Shown here: one piece after another, positions 41,701 to 50,741 of the stretch
Layout: the number at the start of each line of letters is the position of its first letter
Position numbering within the stretch: the first letter of the stretch is position 1
Assembly: GCA_031216445.1 (NCBI GenBank)
Contig: CM062215.1
Span: 1,174,501-1,238,500, forward strand
Reading direction: 5' to 3'
DNA from: Lateolabrax maculatus
Taxonomy: Eukaryota; Chordata; Actinopteri; Acropomatiformes; Lateolabracidae
DNA: 64,000 nt
Notes under the pieces: generated by a model
Database searches by the model: none
Seen by the model: only the letters and a program-made list of their open reading frames with translations
What the model was told of the DNA's origin: nothing
Program-made: the position numbers and the translations under genes

Positions 41701-44700
41701 TGCTTATAAGGGGTTAAATGAACTGGATCCAAGTTGTATGTCTGACCTACAGGAGCCCTTATGTACAAGAGTGCAAACCGGTCGGCAGACAAACCTCTAC
41801 ACTCAAAACTGTCCAGTCATCCAGCGGCCACAATACTCACCGTTACCTCAGTAACATGAGCTGAAACTCACCTTTTTAAACTGGTTTTAACTGATTTCAC
41901 ATCTCCTGGGCTACATTACATTACTTTATCTAATTTTTCTGGTTTTCCTGTAAACTTTTATTACCCTCTCTATGTCAAGAAAAGAACTATAAAAATAAAG
42001 TTATTATTATTAATGTTAACTTGCTGAATTAAGCCTGCCTGAACTGGTAATCTGGCTTTACAAAACACCTCTGATAAAGCTGCATTATACATATATCACC
42101 TATCATGGCAGTAAACAATACAGAACACGAGCAACACTGACAGAAACGTGGGTGGAAATAATCAAGTTTCCAAATGGTAGTGTTCCTCAAACTACGTTCC
42201 TCAAATTTCCACCATTTCAAAAACTAAAAATAATAAATAAATAAAGCGCAGAGCAGAACAGCGGGATTATACGCATCACTGAGCTTCAGTCACTTGTGGC
42301 ATTCAGTTCCCAATTATGATCCCAGTGCAATAAACAAAGCTTACAAGCACAAAGACCCTGACAGAGCCGGTTAATAACCTGTTTCTACGTCAGCTGGACA
42401 GACGTACAGCTGAATATTCTCTCCGTGAATGTTTACAACAACTTTAAATAAACGATTTCCTGTACTGTATGTGATAGATTTACCTGCAGGGGCCCCGGCT
42501 TGACTTTGTGATACGCTCCCCTGTGGATCTACTGGAGAGGAGGAACGGTGCAGTCCTGACACCGACCCAGAGCTGATGCACTGCTGCCTGCCTCCTCCCT
42601 TCCCCTCCAACCTGGTCTTGTGACTGTAGGGAGGACAGCTGACACCACTCCTACAAAATAAGAGCCCTGGGCTGCCAGAGTAAAGAGGCTCAGGTTTGTT
42701 TTTCCTTTGGTTTTCTTAGATTTTCAGTCTCTCGCCTCGATTCTCACTCCTCCAGTTTGTTTTTCTGTCTTTCTCTTCCTGTCTTAGTTTTTTAATTCTC
42801 TCCTCTGAATGATTCTCAGCTTTTTCCTCAGTCTTCTCTCTCTGATGTCCCTGTTTTCCAGCTGCATTCAGTCTGAGGGAAATGGCTGCAAAGAGCTTAA
42901 ATGCACTAAAGCGATAAACACACTAGAGAATGCAACGTCAATTACCTCTCTTAGATGACACTTAGGTGTCCCTATCATAAAAACAAAAGGTAATCTCGGC
43001 CAATCCCCATCAACAATAAGGCCACATGACTTGCAAGTCCACTGATTTTAGGATACTATTAATGCAAAATGAACACTGCCTGTGGCTTCTTCACATTGAA
43101 AGCTTTTAACCATTGAAACTACTAGAATGCTTTGATTATGAAGATAGAAAAAGTGAAAATACGGTCACATAACACTGCCGTCCTACAAAACTGGCCCACA
43201 CTAAACAGTGTATGAGATTGGCACGGTTCAGCTCCTCCCTTCATGTCAGATTATCTCAGTGACAAATTCATGTTGTTTCCCCAGAGGAAGGTGGTCTGGT
43301 CTTCTCTCCTTTTGATTTTCAAGCCGAGGACCCCCCTGAGATGAAAGCTGAGCCTTGTGACCACAGTGATGAGGCCTGTCAGCTCCGGCCTCGGAGACAA
43401 TAAGCTCAAAAGACAAAGATGTCACAGTCCAGATTTTAGTGCTGAACCAAAGACAACAAATTCAGTTTGATAACTGTGTATGTGATGCTCTCTGCAGAAA
43501 TCAAGCTTCTTGATGCATTTAAACCTTTCTGTCCCACTTCTGCAGGGTCACTGAAAAAGCTCCTCGCCTCCCAGAGCACAAAGACACCGGCTCAGGTTGC
43601 ATTCGGACTGAAGACAGCAAACACGCCCCACTGAGGCCGATGGAAACCAAGAAGAGGACCGCCCGGCTGAGACACGCTCGCTGTGACCGATGAACCAAGA
43701 TCGTTCTTGGATTATAGATCTAAAGCCTCTCAAACCCAGAGGACCACGGGAGATAAATGTTAGAGCCTCATAAAACTTTTGTTTAAGTGTATTAAAATTA
43801 AAAATGACACAGGAGGATGAGGTGGTACTGGTGAACTGTCAGGAACTGGACAATACATTCCCAACTACCAAACAGATCGTGATAAATGTCTTGGTTTGTT
43901 TATATTGTCTGTATTGTATTTTGTATTTTTGCTGCCCTCTTAGCCACGTCTCTCCCCCTAAAGTCAATTTCTTCAAGTATTCATTTTGGCATTTCCTGCC
44001 TTTATTAGTGAGTCAACATTAGAGAGATGAGAGAAAGACCACTAGCAACAAAGGCCCAGGACAAACTCGATCCAGGGCCACCAGGGATCCCCTGAAATGC
44101 ATTTTAATCTCACGGAGACTCACCTGAATAAATAAAGAATATAAATACATTGTTACAAGCCGTGTCAGGCGATGACATTGTCTAATACTTCATCCATGAA
44201 CAGCAGCTACTCAAACTGACTTCCACAGTCCCCCTTTTGGGTTCTGGAGTCTGCTAGGTGCAGTTTTGGAGGGTGTTCGCAGTGTCACATGTTGGTGTCT
44301 GCAGGCTACTTTCAACAACAAACAGTACAACACCAAACATAAACAGAAGGATGGCACCATGACAACCAGAGCCCCTATGGCCGCGAAACAAAACCAAAAC
44401 CGAGCTCGTGATGCTCCGAGACAGCAGGTAGAGCAGGTGTGACCTTACCTGACACAGGTGACAGGACCATGTTCCCTGACCTTTGAACCTCGTCAAATTT
44501 ACTGAAGATGACGTTCAGCCTGGACAGAAGAGAGGGTCAGAGAATTAGCACCACATTCATAGCAGGAAACAAACAGCCTGCTGCCTTCAGGCTCCTCTGA
44601 AAAACAGAAAACTGGCTCATTTCAGACTCTCCAGAGAGCAGTTAAATAGGCCAAAGTAACATCCCATCGCCCACAGTCGCTGCATCCCAAAATACACCAG

Positions 44701-47700
44701 CAGCGGTGACGCCTGCTGGGTAATATTATTAGAACAAACACGAAAAATCTCAATGTCTACGCAATAACAGACACAGGTGACATTCGTCGTCTCTTCTCGT
44801 CTTTTTGAGGAGCAAAGCCATTTTAAAAGTTTGTTTTAAAGTAAGTGTATCGACTTTAAAATGTCCCCGTGCTGTGGCGGCAAACACAAACTAAACATCC
44901 ATTCATGGTTTAGCTTTGAAATTCGGCTAAAAACAATCACACAATAGAGCTGAAACTATTAGACAATTAATCAATAGAAAATGTTGATAATCAATGACCC
45001 AATAAGTGAACCAATAATTAATATGTTTATATGTTATCAGGGATTTCTAAAGTCGGTGATTGTGGGTCTGGTGAGTATTTGAACGCACCGTGACTGAGGC
45101 AGACCCTTCTTTCCCAGGTCCATCCTCACTCGTTCTCCGACGTGGCGGTAGATCTCGACGAGGCAGTTCATGGCTCCGTCGCGCACCTGAGGGTCAAGAA
45201 CAACAATGACACGTGAACACAAACCTCATCTCTCCAGTTTGTGTGTTCACATCACATTTTATCACTTTGTTGTCTTGAATTACTGTTAAATAAACTAACC
45301 AACTCCCTGAACTTTGTCTAAACTGATATTTTTATTCAAAGATACTAAAATACATTTTTATATTTTGTATATGTGCTTGATGTTGTGTGCCTCTTCCTTA
45401 TTTCCTCTGTATTTATATGTATTTTTATTTTACCAATTGTTTTTTATTGAGTAAGGTCCACTGTACAAGCCTACAGCTTCTTAACCTCTCCTGTCACATT
45501 GTTTTTTGCAGAGTGCAGGAAATAAAAAATAAACCATAAAACTGTAAAAATGATTGTTTCCAACTGGTCCTCTAACAAACAAAAGGGCATATAATTAAAT
45601 TGTAAGGCACCAGAAGACGAGTGCTTCAGTGCACATGTGCGAGTGCTTCAGGGTGCTCAGGAAGGGAAGTTCATGGGCACGGCTTCCTGTCCTCAAGAGG
45701 AAGTGTGATTCCGGTGATGACAGACCTCTGCAGCCTATCAGGAGACGACAAACTCGGGCGCAGCAGAGCAGCGGGAGAGTCGAGGTAGACCCCCGCGGCT
45801 GCATGGTCACGGGTTTGATCCCTGCAAAGTATCGCTTGTCCAACAACAGCTGGAGGTTTTGTCTACCAAAACATACCAGCTTACACGGCAAATGCAGAAG
45901 GAAGATTTGGAAAAGAAAGCAGAGCATGTGGATCCTCCTGAGCTGTAATGTTTGTATCTGACCAGCAGAGGGCAGGCGAAGACCAATAATACGTCCACAT
46001 ACTTTAGTCCAGACGAGACGCAGCAGGTCGTACCTGACTTGTGGGATCTCCGAGGAGGTTACAGATGTGAGGAACGATTTTACTGAGCGTCAGACTCTGA
46101 GATCCAAACCTGGAAAAACAGAACAGAAACAGACTAATCTCAGCTAATTAACATACTCACACGGATTTCTCTACAAAACCAGGGTCAAGTCAAGTCAAAT
46201 GTAGAATTCCCTGACTTTTCCATGACTTTCCATAACTAAGAAGTTGGATTTACATGACCTATAAATGAATAGTTCACTTGGAAAAACATTTAAAAGCCAT
46301 TTGTAAAATGAATAAACACCAGTTTGACTGGTTTTCCCTCAAGTGCACAAAACAAACACATGATTTAGGACATGAAGTGTTTTTTTAACATGACATTTAA
46401 AAATGTATTTTAAACACACTTCAGATGAGGGACTTTCCAGGACTTTTCTAACTGAAAATGAAGAACTGGTTTCATCAGAAGTGACATTTATAATGTGGTT
46501 CTCCTCACTTACACATTCAGGGTTGAGATGAGACATAGGCAGAGTCCTTCTCTGCTCCTGTTGTTCTTGTGCTTGAAGCCTCCCATCATTCGCTCCCACA
46601 CGTACTGGAAACACAGAAACAGCACATTTACATGCATGTGGTCGAAGCTGTGTGTGCCAGGACTGCAACATACCACCAAAATCATATGTTTGAACATGGA
46701 AATCAGAGAATTCAGAACATTTCAACAGATACAACATACCACATTGTTTTGTCTGCAGTTTGTTTTAAACATGCCATATATATCAAATTAAAGAAGAAGT
46801 TGTGTTTTTTAAAATGAAAGCAACTTTTGAATGTCAGTTTCTTTCTGTTTTTGAGATCGAGCTGTTTGTAGAAATCTACTGGGGTCTAGGGGGTTAAAAA
46901 ACACAAGAGGCTAAAGTCTGAATTTAACAGAAGACAGTTTTGAGGATTAAGATGCTCAAAACTGTATGATGAGGATTAGAAAACCTTTAATAACTGAAAC
47001 TAAGTGCAGGACGGTTTTGAAAGAACACGAGTGCTGCTGTGCACCTGTGGGTTGGCAGCCTGGTCCATAATCTTCAGCAGAAGAGCTTGGTCCTGGTCTC
47101 GGACTTGGTCCTTGGCGTCTCCTAGGCGATCGATCAGGCTCGGCAGAACTAACAGAAACAGAAACACACTCTCTTAATATTTATCTTCACTTTCCATCTC
47201 TTTTTTATTTTCATGGTGTTTCTATTTGCTTGTATTTGTTTTTTTGTTTTTTTTACTATTTCTGTTAACTTAATTTAAAGTATAAATATATATAAAGTAT
47301 AAAATATAAAAATGTGCACTGGACTAGACAGAACTGTATAATTGTCTGAAATGCTGCAACAAAGTTGTGGGGGAAAAAAATGTACAATTTTAATTTGTGC
47401 TAAAAGCAGAATTATATATAAATATAGAGATGTACTAACACATTTTAACATACCTTTATTTCATAGTCAAAAATTACAGATTGTGCCTTTAAATACTGAA
47501 TAAAATATATTTATAAGTTTCTTACAGATTCAGCTAATACTCGTTCTAATCAGTAAAGCAGACAGATTGATTATTATTACAGCTGTATTCACTGCTCTAA
47601 TTTAAAACTCCCACATTGCATTTCCTCCACTTTGACTTAGAAACACTGAGAAAACGCTGGCAGCTCACCTGTTCCCACCTGCGTCCTGAATCTCTCCTGC

Positions 47701-50700
47701 AGTCTGGTGACCAGAGCCGACAGGACGTCCATCCCCAGCAAAACCACCTGACACCAAAATAAACAAGAAAACCACAAACATGCTGAGAAAAATGCATCAG
47801 AACCTCCCAAAATCCAAGATGGAGAAGATCCAGAACAACTGCAACACAAGATCAGCACCAGAGCACTGGATTTGAATCTGAGCTGCAAAGCATTATGGGT
47901 AAATGCACCAAACTGAGAGTTTTCATTAAAAAACACATAAAATAACCAAAATAAACAGCTGTTTTGCCATTAAACCACAAACACAACCATCAGATCTTTC
48001 ATTCTGCGAGGTAAAACTCTGACGTCGAACACAACCATGAGCGAAGATGGTGTCAGCGTTCAACAGAGAGCCCTCAGCGGCCGACGCCGCGGCACCTGTC
48101 CTTGTCATGGGGTGGTTTGGGAAACTCAATGAACGAGTAGTGAGAGTTCCCCTGCTGACACCAAACCAACACGTTCGCACCACCTGAGCCCCGCGCTCAG
48201 GCTGAGGTGCAATTTTTGGAAACTCTCTTTAAAAGTGAGAGAAACAACACGTCAGGACGGAGAGGGAGGAGGGTTTCTGTGGCGCCATCTGCTGGACGTG
48301 GAGCGGCGTCACATCCACAGTTACTTATTTTAATAATATAGAATTTATATCTCATTATTTTAGCCTTTTCTGCCTACCAGGGAATACTGTATGAGATTAT
48401 TTATTCTCTATTTAAGTCTTAAACAAACACTTAAATACGGTTTTGTAGGAAAACATGTTTATATTCATCATAGTAAAGTATCATTTTGATATCAGCAGTG
48501 AAACTAATCACACAAAAATGAGCAAAATATTTAAAAATACTGATGTATTCTGCTGCTTTGTATTACAGTATTAGAGTTCACATTATTTTATAGTATTTTA
48601 TCAAGTAAAATGCCAAACATTCTGTAAACTGAATATCAAAACATTTAAGATACACAAACTATTACTGCTGTTGTTACTGACATGTCATAGATCAAGTGAT
48701 GAATCAAGAAAATTATGCAGATTAATAATTAAAGCGATTCTCAGTTATCTGCAGCTCTCCTGACATCACCGTCAGCTGACTGCCTCTCCTGTAAATGTCG
48801 ACTTTTACCAACAGACAGTTAAGCTGTCTGTATTTATCAATCGACAGGCGATCGATTAACCAGAGCTGTTAGGGTAACGGTTCGTGGAGCAGCTCTCGTC
48901 CATCACACATGTCTGAAGGGTTTTAAACACTGATATGCTGTGAAACTCGGCCACGGGGGGGAGGAAACTGGGCTAATGGAGCTGTTAAATTAAGCTCGCA
49001 GCCACCGCCACAATCGCCTGGGAGCCTCGTCCCCATTACAGACCCGCAGATATCAGCAGGACCGGCGGAGGCTGCGTTTCCAGGGCAGCACGGGAGGCTG
49101 CGATGTGATTGGTTGTGTGTCTACAGCTGTGTGTGTCGCACCAAACTCCACTGGTAAATCTGGCATTTTAGTGCTGCTTTTCTTGGCGCTTGGCTTCAAA
49201 CATCTCGACTTAAAATCCAAAGTAAATATGGAGATTGAACGTACAGAAGTTGACAGAACAATCAACAGCACTAGCTCCATTTAGTAGCCGTTCTGGAGCT
49301 TTCGATGCTACCGCATGGTCTTCCTTAGCAGAAGGAGTTTGCCCAGTTACAGAGAAATTGTAGATGTTCAAATGACATTTTTCCATTTTAATCCATGTAG
49401 GTTTAAAATTTGAGACTGAAAATTCATTCTTGACCCTCGGAAACTGCTGAGGAAGATCATGCAATATGTTCAAAAGCTCCAGAACCGGCACTAAACAGAC
49501 CTTGTGGTTACATGGTTTTGTCAACAGTTAAATATTAAATACAAAACACATGAAATTCACTACATGGCACAATTATATTAATTTAAATACATGCAATGGG
49601 CTCAAACTAATTCTATTTGATCAACTTATTTTTTTTTTTTCCATTGATCAACATCAATATAAGGTCCCTATGAGCTTTATGGTGCTTTATCGTTATTCAA
49701 GTGACAGATATTTGGTTAAAATACTAGTAATATCACGTAAAAAAAAGTCAGTACTACTCTGATGAAGCTAGACAAGACTTAAAGTGGTGGGATTCCTCCT
49801 CTCCTACTGAATACATCAGCAGCTCTACGCTACTGTGATCCCCGCATATTGATTAATCAGCAGCCACAGCCTCATATCTGCATAAATTACACGCAAACAT
49901 TCAGGGGTGGCATGCAAATCCTGCACCATAGTAACGGGAGTGATAGGAGCCTGCGGTAAACGGGCAGATATACTGTAGGTTATCATATCAACCACCCCGG
50001 GGAGACAGTACAACCTCAGCGTGTCCCTGAGAGGAGTCGCTATCACCTGCTTTAACACCTGCTGCGGTGCATCCTGTCATCCCGACTGACGCTGGTGTAA
50101 AAGACAACATTTAGAGATGTGAAATAATGTTAATGTGTGGTTAAATTAACTGCCAATGTAACCCAGAGAGTATTTCAGTCAATGCACATGAGGTGAGCTA
50201 AACGTGCAAAAATGTATTAACCGAGCAAATAAAAACATATATGGGGAAAAGTGTCCAATAACTTAATTTATTTGGGTTCTTTTCCCATAACAAGTTAAAT
50301 TAGTTGTATATTTCTTTTCCAGGACACTTGAGCAAAAACAGACTATGTAAAGGTATGAAGCTCTGTTGTTGTTGTATAAGAAGTAACTTATATTAGGATG
50401 CTTCTAATCTTTTAAACCACATGTCATGCAGGAGAAATAACAAAAACATGTGTATTTGTGGCATTTTTCAGCTCTGAAAGCAGGTAATTTATTTGAATAT
50501 ACTTGAATGAGCCGTCGCAGAGCACCTGGACCGTCCTCACCTTGAAGTTGCTGGAGTTGACCCAGGAGCTGGCCACTGCCTCCACCATCCTGTCCAGCAG
50601 GGTCTGGTCCTGCTCCAGCTCGGGGGACTTCTCCTCGTCCAGGATGAGCTCTATGACCTCCTGGCCCACCTGGAGCCTCCTCCCCAGGTCCTTCTGCATC

Positions 50701-50741
50701 ACCTGCTCCAGCAGATACTCCATGCTCACCTCCTCCCCCAT
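16803..50741 (-). CDS. clasp1: clasp1, CLIP-associating protein 1 (full gene, 37 coding exons)
   Basis: Microtubule plus-end rescue factor that binds tubulin through TOG domains, EB1 through SxIP motifs and CLIP-170/LL5beta through its C-terminus. I joined 37 exons with GT-AG borders. All phases agree and the product is 1,559 residues, close to the ~1,540 of human CLASP1. Order: TOG1 (about 1-235), TOG2 (about 314-560), Ser/Arg-rich EB-binding region (about 560-800), TOG3 (about 860-1110), C-terminal domain (about 1240-1540). CLASP1 rather than CLASP2 is indicated by the ending (YIKRAQT then a run of Ser, closing SDISSY), by LWGWSADGL in exon 30 and by SPLTSPTNCSHGGLSP in exon 29. The start at 50,741 (MGEEVSMEYLLEQV) aligns with the start of the long isoform. 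Fish may have two copies (a/b); I cannot tell which one this is. Confidence 0.97.
19763..19798. repeat. (GGA)n run beside clasp1 exon 30
   Basis: About ten GGA units starting near 19,763, ending ~10 bases from the exon 30 donor (19,807-19,808). On the transcript strand it is CCT/UCC repeats. Confidence 0.9.
20258..20302. repeat. (TA)n followed by (CA)n
   Basis: About 16 TA units and then a short CA run, in the intron between clasp1 exons 29 and 30. Confidence 0.93.
20538..24958 (-). CDS. clasp1: clasp1 coding exons 23-29: TOG3 domain and following linker
   Basis: Exons: 24861-24958, 24058-24305, 23524-23587, 22930-23093, 22463-22685, 21032-21178, 20538-20644. They encode residues about 794-1143. 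Landmarks: SVNAMRILDTGTDVEAAVAD (23), MYSDDDANSDASSACSERSY (24), VELKRLCEIFTRMFADPHSK (25), FSMFLETLVDFI and LLKKMGADLLGSVQAKV (26), MRFIVDQTQTPNLKVKVAIL (27), LFELNTPEFTMLLGALPKTF (28). Exon 28 is 147 nt, phase 0-0, and is bordered by dinucleotide repeats on both sides. Exon 26 joins SK to VFSM; the human protein has an extra Arg at that junction. Confidence 0.95.
20985..21022. repeat. (TG)n microsatellite just after the clasp1 exon 28 donor
   Basis: On the transcript strand this is (CA)n starting about 10 bases after the GT of the donor. It has one interruption (GGGTG). It is complementary to the UG repeat on the other side of the exon. Confidence 0.97.
21179..21241. repeat. (AC)30 microsatellite abutting the clasp1 exon 28 acceptor
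   Basis: On the transcript strand this is (UG)n running straight into the acceptor AG. It replaces the usual pyrimidine tract. It is the longest dinucleotide array in the clasp1 part of the window. Confidence 0.97.
24610..24633 (-). CDS. clasp1: clasp1 24-nt microexon (LLGDSRSK)
   Basis: Exactly eight codons, phase 0-0, lie between a good acceptor (TATATTTCAG) and donor (AAG/GTACAA). Inserted between exons 23 and 24 it changes VADAL-RRPVRRR to VADAL-LLGDSRSK-RRPVRRR. CLASP2 isoforms contain LLGDIRTKKKP at the same junction, so this is a conserved alternative microexon. In frame whether included or skipped. Confidence 0.75.
24959..26070 (-). other. clasp1 intron between exons 22 and 23
   Basis: Non-coding. 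It contains a CTCF-like GCGCCCCCTGTGGG at 25,703-25,716 (minus-strand orientation) and an A-rich run near 25,170. Confidence 0.6.
26071..30281 (-). CDS. clasp1: clasp1 coding exons 17-22: Ser/Arg-rich EB-binding region
   Basis: Exons: 30235-30281, 29860-30060, 27911-28006, 27225-27407, 26581-26685, 26071-26127. They encode residues about 564-793. Landmarks are GSLQRSRSDVDVNAAA (exon 18), DSRGRSRGKVVSQSQ (19), GRIPRPTMG and HGCSRETSPSR (20), SRIPRPSASQGCSRETS with RESSRDTSPARGF (21) and RRHSRSTSALSS (22). SRIP in exon 21 is a canonical SxIP motif for EB1. The position of the first SxIP of human CLASP1 reads DKSRPRGHRSHGCSR here and lacks the isoleucine. The many S-P and S-R-E sites are the type phosphorylated by CDK and GSK3 in this family. 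Confidence 0.93.
28007..29859 (-). other. clasp1 intron between exons 18 and 19
   Basis: About 1.85 kb with only the candidate 27-nt microexon (29,462-29,488). Otherwise AT-rich, and nothing else was recognised. Confidence 0.6.
29462..29488 (-). CDS. clasp1: clasp1 candidate 27-nt microexon
   Basis: This 27-nt segment has phase 1-1, acceptor CACCCGTCAG and donor GACG/GTAAGC. Between exons 18 and 19 it would add DGSGSVNAD after YASL. Human CLASP2 isoforms carry an acidic Ser-rich insert (EDTSDKLDGTASED) at the same place. The position and composition agree but the sequence is not closely alike. Confidence 0.5.
30900..34671 (-). CDS. clasp1: clasp1 coding exons 8-16: linker and TOG2 domain
   Basis: Exons: 34531-34671, 34265-34341, 33674-33766, 33435-33580, 33195-33330, 32801-32871, 32289-32348, 31217-31294, 30900-31067. 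They encode residues about 241-563. Exon 8 is an acidic/Ser linker starting KNFEDDDSGDGG; exon 9 has ALDEEDFIQAFEDVP. TOG2 follows with IREVLSDDK-like IRDVLSDDKRDW (10), LKKVRSLLLAGAAEF (11), NLVPNSAKVMASSG (12), RLIPIITSNCTSKS (13) and FEFLDLLLQEWQ (14). Exon 16 ends with SLPASDRSSSSSQESL. Exon 8 contains an in-frame internal donor (AAGACG/GTGAGC at 34,585-34,590), so a shorter exon 8 is possible. Confidence 0.94.
35590..35787. repeat. Paired (CA)n and (TG)n microsatellites
   Basis: CA units at 35,590-35,621 and TG units at 35,749-35,787, about 130 bases apart, in the clasp1 intron between exon 8 and the alternative first exon. Being complementary, they could form a hairpin in the transcript. 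Confidence 0.93.
36168..36240 (-). mobile_element. Partial copy of the same dispersed repeat
   Basis: ATCAATCTTCTCATCTAACT followed by CTCAGCAAGAAAATG matches the inner part of the copy at 13,938-14,078. It lies in a clasp1 intron. Confidence 0.5.
36987..37023 (-). CDS. clasp1: clasp1 alternative first coding exon (beta-type N-terminus)
   Basis: The 37 nt encode MLRKLVCRRICS plus the first base of a Tyr codon and end at a good donor (TCCT/GTAAGC). Spliced to exon 8 (34,671) this reads MLRKLVCRRICSYKNFEDDD. That lines up with the human CLASP2 beta start MRRLICKRICDYKSFDDEE, including the cysteines reported as palmitoylated in that isoform. An in-frame TGA lies 12 nt before the ATG, which fixes the start. 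The product lacks TOG1. Use of this exon requires a promoter inside the gene, upstream of 37,023. Confidence 0.82.
37024..37500 (-). promoter_or_regulatory. Candidate internal clasp1 promoter and 5' UTR
   Basis: DNA immediately upstream of the alternative first exon. It is purine-rich on the + strand, with a GGA run at about 37,270-37,300, and holds a CCAAT box at about 37,305 (inverted relative to clasp1). An alternative first exon needs a promoter here; the precise start is unknown. Confidence 0.4.
42484..42531 (-). CDS. clasp1: clasp1 candidate 48-nt cassette exon
   Basis: A 48-nt open segment lies between a pyrimidine-rich acceptor (CCTCCTCTCCAG) and a strong donor (GCAG/GTAAAT). Its phase is 1-1, so it can be included between exons 7 and 8 without a frameshift. 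Inclusion would insert VDPQGSVSQSQAGAPA before the DKNFEDD segment. I do not recall a matching human exon. Splice signals and phase are the only support. Confidence 0.45.
44449..50741 (-). CDS. clasp1: clasp1 coding exons 1-7: TOG1 domain
   Basis: Exons in transcript order: 50541-50741 (with start codon), 47669-47747, 47045-47148, 46513-46604, 46034-46109, 45089-45186, 44449-44519. They encode residues 1-240. Recognisable stretches are VVLLGMDVLSALVTRL (exon 2), LPSLIDRLGDAKD (3), YVWERMMGGFKHKN (4), LTLSKIVPHICNLLGDP (5), EIYRHVGERVR (6) and LNVIFSKFDEVQ (7). The family's N-terminal TOG is an array of HEAT repeats. The intron between exons 1 and 2 (2.8 kb) contains the antisense U4atac gene. 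The acceptor of exon 1 lies at 50752/50751, so about 10 nt of 5' UTR belong to that exon. Confidence 0.95.
45962..45975 (+). promoter_or_regulatory. CTCF-type motif core
   Basis: Reads CCAGCAGAGGGCAG on the plus strand, a full core match, in the clasp1 intron between exons 5 and 6. Confidence 0.45.
47885..47903 (-). promoter_or_regulatory. Distal element with SPH/ZNF143-type site for U4atac
   Basis: On the minus strand the segment reads TTTACCCATAATGCTTTGC, fitting the ZNF143 (Staf) SPH site with its CCCATAATGC core. It lies about 200 bases before the U4atac start, the usual place of a snRNA distal sequence element. It also lies inside the clasp1 intron, close to exon 2. Confidence 0.55.
48031..48050 (+). 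promoter_or_regulatory. Proximal sequence element (PSE) of the U4atac gene
   Basis: ACAACCATGAGCGAAGATGG lies about 44-63 bases upstream of the RNA start, the normal place of a snRNA PSE bound by SNAPc. It resembles the vertebrate PSE form (CACC.TGA...GAAA.TG). No TATA box lies between it and the start, as expected for a Pol II snRNA gene. Confidence 0.6.
48094..48225 (+). ncRNA. rnu4atac: U4atac small nuclear RNA (minor spliceosome)
   Basis: A ~132-nt RNA gene antisense inside the clasp1 intron between coding exons 1 and 2. Visible parts in order: a 5' segment UCCUUGUCAUGGGG (48099-48112) that pairs with U6atac (stem II); a 5' stem-loop with stem GGGAA(A)CU/AGUUCCC and the 15.5K k-turn AAUGA...GAG at 48128-48144; the stem I segment UGCUGAC; a 3' hairpin CCUGAGC/GCUCAGG (about 48183-48202); and the Sm site AAUUUUUGGA at 48211-48220, preceded by GGUGC as in human U4atac. 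Spacings between these elements match human U4atac to within one base. Several stem changes relative to human keep the pairing, which argues for a working gene. RNU4ATAC also lies antisense within CLASP1 in human. U4 itself is less likely because the k-turn loop and the Sm context follow U4atac. Confidence 0.88.
48227..48240 (+). terminator. snRNA 3' box of the U4atac gene
   Basis: CTTTAAAAGTGAGA fits the 3' box consensus GTTT-N(0-3)-AAARNNAGA apart from its first base. It begins a few bases after the RNA end. This element directs Integrator-dependent 3' end formation of Pol II snRNAs. Confidence 0.6.
48282..48295 (-). promoter_or_regulatory. CTCF-type motif core just after the U4atac gene
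   Basis: Reads CCAGCAGATGGCGC on the minus strand, a full core match, ~40 bases beyond the U4atac 3' box. It is convergent with the plus-strand motif at 45,962. Weaker relatives lie at 38,247-38,260 (+) and 25,703-25,716 (-). Confidence 0.5.
49800..50060. promoter_or_regulatory. Candidate intronic enhancer in clasp1 (or for U4atac)
   Basis: Non-repetitive block in the intron between clasp1 exons 1 and 2. It contains a TGATTAATCA palindrome (homeodomain type) near 49,850 and a perfect octamer ATGCAAAT near 49,911. No coding potential. Composition-based suspicion only. Confidence 0.28.

Larger units (their letters stand above)
34672..44448 (-). other. Large clasp1 intron (exon 7 to exon 8) with alternative exons
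   Basis: This 9.8 kb intron contains the alternative first exon (36,987-37,023), the candidate 48-nt cassette (42,484-42,531), microsatellites at 35,590-35,787 and a weaker CTCF-like site at 38,247-38,260. The remaining open frames look random. Confidence 0.7.

Noticed and set aside
45780..45840. tRNA-like B box (GGGTTTGATCCC) near 45,810
   Set aside because: No acceptable A box or cloverleaf around it. Not a tRNA gene; at most a decayed SINE fragment.
48094..48225. Identity as U4 (major spliceosome) or another snRNA
   Set aside because: The 5' pairing segment matches U6atac, and the GGTGCAATTTTTGGA 3' context is that of U4atac.
16803..50741. Identity as CLASP2
   Set aside because: Exons 29-32 and the C-terminal SSSS-SDISSY ending follow CLASP1. 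CLASP2 ends differently and lacks the LWGWSADGL segment.
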